From Spirochaetia bacterium UBA5550 (GTDB taxonomy: Bacteria > Spirochaetota > UBA4802 > UBA5550): a DNA stretch of 5,056 bases. The stretch lies in assembly GCA_002425885.1 (NCBI GenBank), contig DINC01000348.1:1-5056 (forward strand), read 5' to 3'. The position numbers were made by a program, and so were the translations under genes. Under the pieces are notes generated by a model. That model was not told the DNA's origin. It ran no database searches and was given only the letters and a program-made list of their open reading frames with translations. Shown here piece by piece: positions 1-5,056 of this stretch (the stretch's first letter is position 1; each line of letters opens with the position of its first letter).

Positions 1-2
1 AG

Positions 3-31
3 TTGCCGGTATATAAACAATTTATTATTAT
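3..31 (+). promoter_or_regulatory. Possible sigma70-type promoter for the thioesterase gene
   Basis: A TTGCCG box (3-8, four of six matches to TTGACA) is followed after 17 bases by TATTAT (26-31, five of six matches to TATAAT). Transcription would start near 38 and leave a leader of about 80 bases before the ATG at 118. The whole 1-117 stretch is very AT-rich, so -10-like hexamers are expected by chance (TATAAA at 29-34 and TAAAAT at 31-36 also occur). The correct spacing is the main support. The window starts just upstream, so other elements may be missing. Confidence 0.35.
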
Positions 32-105
32 AAAATATTAGTATTTAATTAAAATCTAAAAATCGCATGACAGACATTTTAATTTTAAAAAAAACATTTT
101 TTAAT

Positions 106-111
106 AAGGAG
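106..111 (+). promoter_or_regulatory. Ribosome binding site that fixes the thioesterase start
   Basis: AAGGAG ends six bases before the ATG at 118. The open frame runs up to an earlier ATG at 67, but the bases before that one (AAAAATCGC) contain no Shine-Dalgarno sequence. The 17 extra residues it would add are lysine- and phenylalanine-rich and do not look like part of a hotdog protein. The start at 118 is therefore preferred. Confidence 0.85.
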
Positions 112-117
112 AGAATT

Positions 118-606
118 ATGGAACCTAAAAGCGTAAAAGATAGCAGTATAACAGTTGTACAGCAGATGACTCACCAGGATGCGAACCTTGCGGGCAACGT
201 ACATGGCGGAACTATAATGAAGCTTATAGATAATACCGCAGGTATAGTAGGGGTAAGACATACCGGCGGTAACGTAGTAACAGCCTCAATTGACAGAATC
301 GACTTTCACTCACCGGTTTTTGTCGGAGATCTTCTTCGTGTAAGCGCCAGCATCAATTATGTGGGAACAAAATCAATGGAGATCGGTGTACGTATTGAAG
401 CGGAAAACTTTGTTACAGGGGAAGTAAGGCATACAGGTTCTGCCTACCTTACATTTGTATCCCTTGATGAAAATCTTAAAACAAAGCAGATACCACAGAT
501 TATACTGGAAACTGATGATGAGAAGAGAAGGAGCTGTGAGGCACTGCAGAGAAAAGAAGCAAGACTCCATGCTCTTGAAATGGGGAAAGTGAAGTGCAAA
601 ATATAA
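118..606 (+). CDS. Acyl-CoA thioesterase, single hotdog domain (YciA/YkhA/ACOT type)
   Basis: This 162-residue cytoplasmic enzyme is predicted to hydrolyse acyl-CoA thioesters to free fatty acid and CoA. One hotdog domain spans roughly residues 10-120. Visible family marks are the DANLAGNVHGG segment (21-31), which forms the turn into the central helix, and KLIDNTAG (35-42), where Asp38 sits at the position of the family's catalytic acid. FHSPVFVGDLL (63-73) and GEVRHTGSAYLTF (101-113) are typical strands. Length suits bacterial single-domain members, which usually act as trimers or hexamers of dimers. The charged tail (131-162, ETDDEKRR onward) is probably helical and resembles the C-terminal extension of ACOT-type enzymes. 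The start at 118 is set by AAGGAG at 106-111. The gene stands alone, convergent with the next one, so its chain-length preference and pathway cannot be inferred from neighbours. The family call is secure; the substrate is unknown. Confidence 0.9.
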   Translation: MEPKSVKDSSITVVQQMTHQDANLAGNVHGGTIMKLIDNTAGIVGVRHTGGNVVTASIDRIDFHSPVFVGDLLRVSASINYVGTKSMEIGVRIEAENFVTGEVRHTGSAYLTFVSLDENLKTKQIPQIILETDDEKRRSCEALQRKEARLHALEMGKVKCKI

Positions 607-616
607 AAAAATTTTT

Positions 617-642
617 TCTCCCCCGTATTTTACCGGGGGAGA
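617..642. terminator. GC-rich hairpin between convergent genes, probable bidirectional terminator
   Basis: TCTCCCCCG (617-625) pairs perfectly with CGGGGGAGA (634-642) around an eight-base loop: a 9-bp, GC-rich stem in very AT-rich surroundings. It lies 10 bases after the thioesterase stop and 13 bases after the stop of the minus-strand gene. Read on the minus strand, the stem is followed by five A and then seven T, so the U-tract is displaced by five bases. On the plus strand the tail is TATTTAAATAAAATTATTT, AT-rich but without a clean U-run. Its position and stability favour a terminator serving both genes, with imperfect tails in each direction. Confidence 0.8.
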
Positions 643-655
643 TATTTAAATAAAA

Positions 656-1372
656 TTATTTCGCTGAAAGAACTTTTGGTGCCCTTATTTTAAACAGTCC
701 TTCAACATATTCTTTTACAACAGGATCATTAGTATCTCTGCAGTAAACTGAATATTTCAGAACAGGCTTAATCTCTGTACCGTAGTTCTTCCTGTAATAT
801 TCTGTCCTGAACTGAAGATAATACCCTCCGGCATTTTTCCCGTAAGTAAATCTTGCGGAGTACTTGTTTGTCTCATCAATTTCAAAAAGCTTTATATTGA
901 ATCCGTACACGTCTTCAAAAACCGCGATTTTATCATCTTTCTTAAGCATAGCTTCAAGGGCATCTGAAGACTTCATTTCATCCGTATAGTTATTTTTATA
1001 AATGCTCCCTGTAATAATCTGCTTTTTCAGTTTTGCCAGATCAGTAGTAAAAAATCTGGAGTCAGATGATTTCTTAATTCTGTAATTCCTGCTTTGAGGA
1101 AAATATTCAGTAACCGAATCAACGGTGTTGTCATTTCCCTTGTCTGTAATAAGAACAATAACCTTTTCAACACCTGAAAAATCTCCAATTACAATATAAC
1201 TGTCGTTATCAATTGCCTGAAGGAACATATAATTTTTATTATCATCAGGCACAGGAAAATATTTAACCCTGTCAGCAGTTACAGGTTTAATCTGAAGGTC
1301 ATCCAGCGCTATTGAAAACGCGGAAGAGCTCAGTATAAGCATAAATAATGTAAGTGTAAAAATACGTTTCAT
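656..1372 (-). CDS. Exported protein of unknown function, downstream of valS
   Basis: I do not recognise the family of this 238-residue protein. The N-terminus is a clear Sec signal peptide: Lys2-Arg3, a hydrophobic core IFTLTLFMLILSSSAF (4-19), and likely cleavage after Ser20 or Ala22. There is no lipobox cysteine, so a soluble periplasmic or secreted protein is expected; no other membrane segment is visible. The mature part is rich in Lys, Asp, Tyr and Phe, looks mainly beta-stranded, and has one cysteine (Cys211). ITDKGNDNTVDSV (75-87) resembles a degenerate calcium loop (Asp77, Asn80, Asp81, Asp85) but lacks the usual Asp/Asn at position 3 and Gly at position 6. The start is well supported: GGAGG (complement of 1378-1382) sits five bases before the ATG. 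The gene begins 36 bases after the valS stop with no terminator between, so co-transcription is likely. No functional link to valine charging is evident. Confidence 0.85.
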   Translation of the reverse strand: MKRIFTLTLFMLILSSSAFSIALDDLQIKPVTADRVKYFPVPDDNKNYMFLQAIDNDSYIVIGDFSGVEKVIVLITDKGNDNTVDSVTEYFPQSRNYRIKKSSDSRFFTTDLAKLKKQIITGSIYKNNYTDEMKSSDALEAMLKKDDKIAVFEDVYGFNIKLFEIDETNKYSARFTYGKNAGGYYLQFRTEYYRKNYGTEIKPVLKYSVYCRDTNDPVVKEYVEGLFKIRAPKVLSAK

Positions 1373-1408
1373 TTTATCCTCCGGGATAGTTAATGTTTTC
1401 TATAGTTA

Positions 1409-4054
1409 CTAATTCAGCTTTGAGAGGCTCTCCTGAAGCTTCTCAAGCATATCTCTGTACTCTTTCTGTTTTGCTCTCTCTTTTTCTATTACATCAGCAG
1501 GGGCTTTTCCGGTAAAGCTCTCATTATTCAGCTTCCCTTCAACTCTCTGAAGTTCCTGGATAATTTTCCCGATCTCCTTTTCAAGCCTCGCCTTCTCCTT
1601 ATCAGTGTCGATAAGGCCTTTAAGCGGTAAAAATATTTCGAGGTCAGTCATAACTGCCGAAGCATCCGTTTTTTCAGGTGTATAATCCGCGTCAATTGCA
1701 ACAGATTCAACTTTCGCCAGTGCCTGAATGTGTACAGATTCTGTATTTATTATTTTAATCATTAACGGGTTCACTGTTTTAAACACAACCGCAGCTTTTT
1801 TGTCAGGGGGAATATTCATCTCCCCCCTTATGTTTCTGATTTTATATATTATCTCCTTAAAGGTTTCAGCATAAAGCGATTCATCAGCAAAAACCATTGA
1901 AGAACTATATTCAGGCCACTGCGATACCATAATATCAGTTTCTACATCAGTCTTTATAATGCTCCAGATCTCCTCAGTTATAAAAGGCATAAAGGGGTGG
2001 AGGAGTTTGAGACCTGTTTTAAGAACATGGTATAACACCTGTTTGGCCGCATCAGAAGAATCTCCCGATGCCGGGTCCTTTGAGTAGATCCTCTGCTTCA
2101 CCAGTTCAAGATACCAGTCGCAGAATTCATTCCACCAGAATTCGTACATCAGATTTGCGGCTTCGTTAAACCTGTACTCCTCAAGCGCAGCATTAACATT
2201 CTTTACAGCCATATTTGCAGTGTGCAGCATCCACCTGTCGAATACTTCAAGCTTCGAAGTATCAGGCATTGCGGGCTTGAAATCGTCCCCCAGATTCATC
2301 AGTATAAATCTGGTTGCATTCCATATCTTGTTGCAGAACGACCTGTACCCTTCAATCCTCTTTTCGGAAAGGATGATGTCCCGCCCCTGAGCTGCAAAAG
2401 CCGCAAGGGTGAACCTGAATGCATCTGTGCCGTAGCTTTCAATCATAATGAGAGGATCAATTACGTTCCCCTTGGACTTGCTCATCTTCTGGCCATGCTC
2501 ATCACGCACAAGGGCATGAATGTAGACATCCTTAAACGGGATGTCATCCATGAACTTCACGCCTGTCATGATCATCCTTGCAACCCAGAAGAATATTATA
2601 TCAAAACCTGTAACAAGCACGCTTGTGGGATAATATTTTTTCAGTTCAGGAGTGCTATCAGGCCACCCCATAGTTGAGAAAGGCCAGAGCGCGGAGGAGA
2701 ACCATGTATCCAGAACATCCTCATCCTGCCTGATATTCTTTGAACCGCACTTCGGGCATTTATCCGGGTCATCCATTGTGACGCTAAGTTCACCGCACTC
2801 GTCGCAGTAGAAAGCCGGAATCCTGTGTCCCCACCAGAGCTGACGCGATATACACCAGTCGCGGATATTGTACATCCACTCGAAATATGTTTTTGCCCAG
2901 TTACCCGGGACAAACCTGACTTTTCCATCCTCAACAACTTTAATCGCCTCATCAGCAAGGGGCTTGATCTTCACGAACCACTGCTTTGAAAGGTAGGGTT
3001 CGATTACAGTGTTGCACCTGTAGCAGTGCCCAACAGAGTGAACATGCTTCTCAACCTTTTCAAGCAAACCAAGCTTTTCAAGATCAGCCACAACGCGCTT
3101 ACGCGCCTCGTACCTGTCGAGTCCTTTATATTCTCCGCCGTTTTCATTGATCACGGCGTTTTCATCCATGATAATAACTTCTTCAAGGTTATGCCTTTTG
3201 CCCATGTCAAAGTCATTGGGATCGTGCGCGGGAGTTACCTTCACAAATCCTGAGCCGAACTCCATGTCAACATAGCTGTCAGCAAACACCGGGATCTCCC
3301 TGTTCATCAGGGGTAGGATTACTGTCCTACCTATAAGGCGGCTGTGCCTTTTATCTTCAGGATTTACAGCAACGCCTGTATCGCCAAGCATTGTTTCAGG
3401 ACGGGTTGTTGCAACAACAACGAACTCATTGCTCCCTTTAACCGGATATTTTATATGCCAGAGATTTCCATCAAGCTCTTTGTATTCAGTCTCTATATCG
3501 GAGAGAGCTGTTTCGCAGCGCGGACACCAGTTGATAATCCTGTATCCCTGGTATATCAGCCCTTCATTATAAAGTGTGACAAAAACTTTGCGGACAGCTT
3601 TAGATAACCCTTCGTCAAGAGTGAACCTCTCCCTCTCCCAGTCAAGAGATGAGCCGAGCCGCCTGAGCTGCCCCTGTATCTGCCCCCCTGAATGCTCTTT
3701 CCATTCCCATACTCTCTTTTCAAAAGCCTCGCGCCCCAGGTCATTTTTATTTTTACCCTTTGACGCAAGGAGCCTCTCCACAACATTCTGTGTAGCAATA
3801 CCCGCATGGTCCGAACCAGGCATCCATAGAACAGACTTCCCCTTCATCCTCTGCCATCGCGCCAGGATATCCTGGAGAGTGTTATTCAGGGCATGCCCCA
3901 TGTGAAGATTACCCGTTACGTTAGGCGGCGGGATTACAATAGAGAAGGGTTCTTTGCCGTCATTCACATCGGCATGAAAATACCCGTTTTTCTCCCAGTG
4001 CTCGTACCACTTCTTTTCAACATCTTTCGGTTCGTATGTGGAGGGAAGCTGCAT
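1409..4054 (-). CDS. valS: Valyl-tRNA synthetase (class Ia)
   Basis: This 881-residue cytoplasmic enzyme charges tRNA-Val with valine using ATP and edits mischarged threonine. In order: [15 protein letters not shown] (42-55) with the HIGH-type motif HMGH at 51-54; the inserted CP1 editing domain, with [11 protein letters not shown] (217-227) and [13 protein letters not shown] (273-285, conserved Asp281); a [14 protein letters not shown] block (451-464); the KMSKS loop at 523-527; a helical anticodon-binding domain (about 600-750, including [12 protein letters not shown] at 686-697); and a C-terminal coiled-coil tRNA-binding arm (about 812-881). Four CxxC knuckles (177/180, 344/347, 417/420, 433/436) match the zinc-binding form known from Thermus and are absent in E. 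coli ValRS. Length is normal for bacteria and the gene is intact, ending in TAG. The frame can begin at a TTG at 4072, but GGAG lies just eight bases before the ATG at 4054, so that start is chosen. It is probably the first gene of a two-gene unit. Confidence 0.98.
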   Translation of the reverse strand: MQLPSTYEPKDVEKKWYEHWEKNGYFHADVNDGKEPFSIVIPPPNVTGNLHMGHALNNTLQDILARWQRMKGKSVLWMPGSDHAGIATQNVVERLLASKGKNKNDLGREAFEKRVWEWKEHSGGQIQGQLRRLGSSLDWERERFTLDEGLSKAVRKVFVTLYNEGLIYQGYRIINWCPRCETALSDIETEYKELDGNLWHIKYPVKGSNEFVVVATTRPETMLGDTGVAVNPEDKRHSRLIGRTVILPLMNREIPVFADSYVDMEFGSGFVKVTPAHDPNDFDMGKRHNLEEVIIMDENAVINENGGEYKGLDRYEARKRVVADLEKLGLLEKVEKHVHSVGHCYRCNTVIEPYLSKQWFVKIKPLADEAIKVVEDGKVRFVPGNWAKTYFEWMYNIRDWCISRQLWWGHRIPAFYCDECGELSVTMDDPDKCPKCGSKNIRQDEDVLDTWFSSALWPFSTMGWPDSTPELKKYYPTSVLVTGFDIIFFWVARMIMTGVKFMDDIPFKDVYIHALVRDEHGQKMSKSKGNVIDPLIMIESYGTDAFRFTLAAFAAQGRDIILSEKRIEGYRSFCNKIWNATRFILMNLGDDFKPAMPDTSKLEVFDRWMLHTANMAVKNVNAALEEYRFNEAANLMYEFWWNEFCDWYLELVKQRIYSKDPASGDSSDAAKQVLYHVLKTGLKLLHPFMPFITEEIWSIIKTDVETDIMVSQWPEYSSSMVFADESLYAETFKEIIYKIRNIRGEMNIPPDKKAAVVFKTVNPLMIKIINTESVHIQALAKVESVAIDADYTPEKTDASAVMTDLEIFLPLKGLIDTDKEKARLEKEIGKIIQELQRVEGKLNNESFTGKAPADVIEKERAKQKEYRDMLEKLQESLSKLN

Positions 4055-4062
4055 TATTAAAA

Positions 4063-4066
4063 CTCC
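4063..4066 (-). promoter_or_regulatory. Ribosome binding site that fixes the valS start
   Basis: On the minus strand GGAG is followed by eight bases (TTTTAATA) and then the ATG at 4054. An in-frame TTG at 4072 would add only six residues (MYGVLI) and would place this Shine-Dalgarno inside the coding region. No comparable site precedes the TTG. The product starting [16 protein letters not shown] has the normal ValRS N-terminus. Confidence 0.8.
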
Positions 4067-4091
4067 GTACAATTGTCTGATTTTCCAGAGT

Positions 4092-4120
4092 CATTAATTC
4101 AGCCTTAAAAGTGGTGTCAA
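4092..4120 (-). promoter_or_regulatory. valS: Second candidate valS promoter (perfect -35, weak -10)
   Basis: The minus strand has a consensus TTGACA (complement of 4115-4120). At a 16-base spacing lies ATTAAT (4093-4098), four of six matches to TATAAT. A start near 4086 would give a leader of about 30 bases. The -35 is excellent but the -10 is poor, so this may be a secondary start or chance. It lies downstream of the better-balanced candidate at 4138-4166. Confidence 0.3.
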
Positions 4121-4137
4121 TAAATTTTAAACGGTTA

Positions 4138-4166
4138 AATATATTATAATGCAGCTGAAAAGTCAA
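4138..4166 (-). promoter_or_regulatory. valS: Candidate main valS promoter
   Basis: The minus strand carries TTGACT (complement of 4161-4166, five of six matches) and TATATT (complement of 4138-4143, five of six matches) separated by exactly 17 bases. Transcription would begin near 4131, giving a leader of about 77 bases before the ATG. This leader is too short for a T-box riboswitch and shows no specifier stem or terminator hairpin. The pair would drive valS and probably the exported-protein gene behind it. Confidence 0.55.
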
Positions 4167-4207
4167 ATTTTTATGTTAAACTCAGCTTATTCCGGTGAGC
4201 AATATTA

Positions 4208-4226
4208 GTTTGACATTCAGACAAAC
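4208..4226. promoter_or_regulatory. Operator-like palindrome over the tetR -35 box
   Basis: GTTTGACATTCAGACAAAC is an imperfect 19-bp palindrome: outer arms GTTTG and CAAAC are perfect, one further inner pair matches, and the centre is at 4217. It contains a consensus TTGACA (4210-4215) on the plus strand, about 70 bases before the TetR start codon. The -10 is unclear: TAAATA at an 18-base spacing matches only three of six, and TAAAAT (4238-4243) is a better match but 22 bases away. Size, symmetry and position fit a TetR-family operator used for autorepression. This is inferred from architecture; no known operator sequence was recognised. Confidence 0.45.
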
Positions 4227-4286
4227 AGGAGGGTAAATAAAATCTCCTTAACAGATTATTGCCTATCATATAAATGGAGTTTCAAT

Positions 4287-4967
4287 ATGTTAAAAAGCCG
4301 CAAATCACCACGGGTAAGAATAGTAAAGAGGATGCCTCCGGAACAGAGGAAACAGCAGATAATGGATTGCGCCAGAAAACTCTTTGCTGCCGACGGCTAC
4401 TACCAGACCCAGATCTCTGATATCCAGAAAGCCTCAAATGTGGCGCGCGGAACAGTTTATCAGTATTTCAAAAGCAAGGATGATCTCTTTACTGAAATTC
4501 TTGAAGATCTATTCATAAAATGGAAAGCAGCTCTCGCGGATACTCCTGATCCGGAATCCGAGGAATACAAAAGCGGACTAAAATTTTTCACATATAAAAT
4601 TAAAAGATCCTTTGAATTTTTCACAGACAATCCCGATTACTGCAGCATTCTTCTGAAAATAGGCCTGGGCCTCGGTGAAAGTTTCGATACACTGATAAGC
4701 AGATTCGATCACCAGATAGTGGAGCTCGCAAAAAAATATCTCACAGTGGGAATCAAACTGGGCAGAGTCCAGCCTGATACAGATGTTGAACTTGTGGCAA
4801 ACATGATCGGAGGGGCATTCACCAGGATGGCCTATTTTTACGGAGTAACAAAAAAAGATAAGGGATCAATAAATATAGACCTCCTCTCTGAAAGATTTGT
4901 AAAAACTTTATCCTTCGGTTTTTTCATAGAGAAAGATGACAGGGAGCCAATAAGAGTATATAACTGA
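4287..4967 (+). CDS. TetR/AcrR-family transcriptional regulator
   Basis: This 226-residue protein is a predicted dimeric, ligand-responsive DNA-binding repressor. The N-terminal TetR helix-turn-helix covers about residues 20-68: RKQQIMDCARKLFAADGY (21-38), then TQISDIQKASNVARGTVYQY (41-60), with the recognition helix around ARGTVYQYF and the family ending FKSKDDLF (61-68). A basic arm, KSRKSPRVRIVKR (3-15), precedes it and may touch the minor groove. Residues 75-215 form the helical ligand and dimer domain, too variable to name an effector. The start at 4287 is supported by GGAG seven bases upstream; a second ATG at 4332 has its purine stretch directly abutting and is less likely. The gene is divergent from valS across a 232-base gap holding a palindrome that could be its operator. 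Targets such as efflux or fatty-acid genes are common for this family but none is adjacent. Confidence 0.92.
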   Translation: MLKSRKSPRVRIVKRMPPEQRKQQIMDCARKLFAADGYYQTQISDIQKASNVARGTVYQYFKSKDDLFTEILEDLFIKWKAALADTPDPESEEYKSGLKFFTYKIKRSFEFFTDNPDYCSILLKIGLGLGESFDTLISRFDHQIVELAKKYLTVGIKLGRVQPDTDVELVANMIGGAFTRMAYFYGVTKKDKGSINIDLLSERFVKTLSFGFFIEKDDREPIRVYN

Positions 4968-5056
4968 AGACTTTAATATTTATAAATTTTTTAAAACAAT
5001 ACTGTAATAATATGAAAATTAACCCGGTTTATTCATTTATTTTTTCAAAATAATTA
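4968..5056. other. AT-rich sequence after tetR, no supported feature
   Basis: These 89 bases are strongly AT-rich. ATTTATAAAT near 4978-4987 is a small self-complementary stretch followed by a T-run, but a stem made only of A-T pairs is a poor terminator. A 13-codon frame starts at 5012 without a Shine-Dalgarno sequence and is not credible. No gene start or stable hairpin is visible before the window ends. Confidence 0.5.

Noticed and set aside
44..53. TTTAATTAAA perfect palindrome in the thioesterase leader
   Set aside because: It is a ten-base palindrome of A and T only in extremely AT-rich sequence, so it carries little information.
67..117. Upstream ATG giving a 17-residue longer thioesterase
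   Set aside because: There is no Shine-Dalgarno sequence before 67, whereas AAGGAG sits at the right distance before the ATG at 118. The extension lies in AT-rich leader sequence.
2222..2677. Long open frames on the plus strand within valS (also 3026-3253, 3344-3607 and 3576-3905)
   Set aside because: They lie antisense to a fully conserved synthetase gene, have no supported start sites, and their translations show no recognisable domain. They are shadows of the valS reading frame.
2641..2958. Other-frame minus-strand frames inside valS (also 3556-3807)
   Set aside because: They overlap the real coding frame on the same strand, and their products are arginine- and serine-rich out-of-frame readings of conserved ValRS segments.
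4126..4139. TTTAA-ACGG-TTAAA inverted repeat near the valS start point
   Set aside because: A five-pair repeat made only of A and T in AT-rich DNA is expected by chance. It is not enough for an operator call.
4149..4208. A 19-codon frame in the valS-tetR gap, starting MQLKSQ
   Set aside because: It has no Shine-Dalgarno sequence, lies across the valS promoter candidate, and has no coding signature. The shared MQL start with ValRS comes from the inverted repeat.
4227..4248. AGGAG...CTCCT hairpin in the tetR leader
   Set aside because: It has only five or six pairs with a loop of about 12 bases, and it does not include the real ribosome binding site at 4276-4279. It is too weak to call a regulatory RNA element.
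1..5056. Search by eye for mobile elements, CRISPR arrays, tRNA or rRNA genes, attachment sites and defence genes
   Set aside because: No long direct or terminal repeats, repeat-spacer pattern, tRNA-like fold or transposase, integrase or nuclease frame was seen. All four genes are intact and account for most of the window.

Overview
This 5,056-base window has modest GC content and AT-rich gaps between genes. It looks like ordinary bacterial chromosome: four intact protein genes and their control regions. All four genes have a clear Shine-Dalgarno sequence (GGAG, GGAGG or AAGGAG). This argues against Bacteroidota, where such signals are usually weak. There is no T-box leader in front of valS, which argues mildly against a typical Bacillota genome. 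One product has a Sec-type signal peptide without a lipobox. The valyl-tRNA synthetase is the cysteine-rich, zinc-binding form, as in Thermus, and not the E. coli form. I cannot name a phylum from this.

Layout: (1) 1-117 is an AT-rich leader with a possible sigma70-type promoter. (2) 118-606 (+) encodes a single-domain hotdog acyl-CoA thioesterase. (3) 617-642 is a strong GC-rich hairpin between convergent genes, probably a shared terminator. (4) 656-1372 (-) encodes an exported protein of unrecognised family. (5) 1409-4054 (-) encodes valyl-tRNA synthetase (valS), lying 36 bases upstream of the exported-protein gene and probably co-transcribed with it. (6) 4055-4286 is a divergent control region with two candidate valS promoters and, on the other strand, a TTGACA box embedded in a 19-bp operator-like palindrome. 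(7) 4287-4967 (+) encodes a TetR-family repressor. (8) 4968-5056 is AT-rich and without a supported gene.

The genes do not form one pathway. valS is housekeeping and its downstream partner is an unknown envelope or periplasmic protein. The TetR protein probably controls its own gene through the palindrome; whether it also affects valS or other genes cannot be told from here. The thioesterase is a separate unit. I found no mobile element, CRISPR array, RNA gene, phage gene or defence system, and nothing that supports a new multi-gene system. The items most worth a second look are the unknown exported protein tied to valS and the TetR operator candidate.
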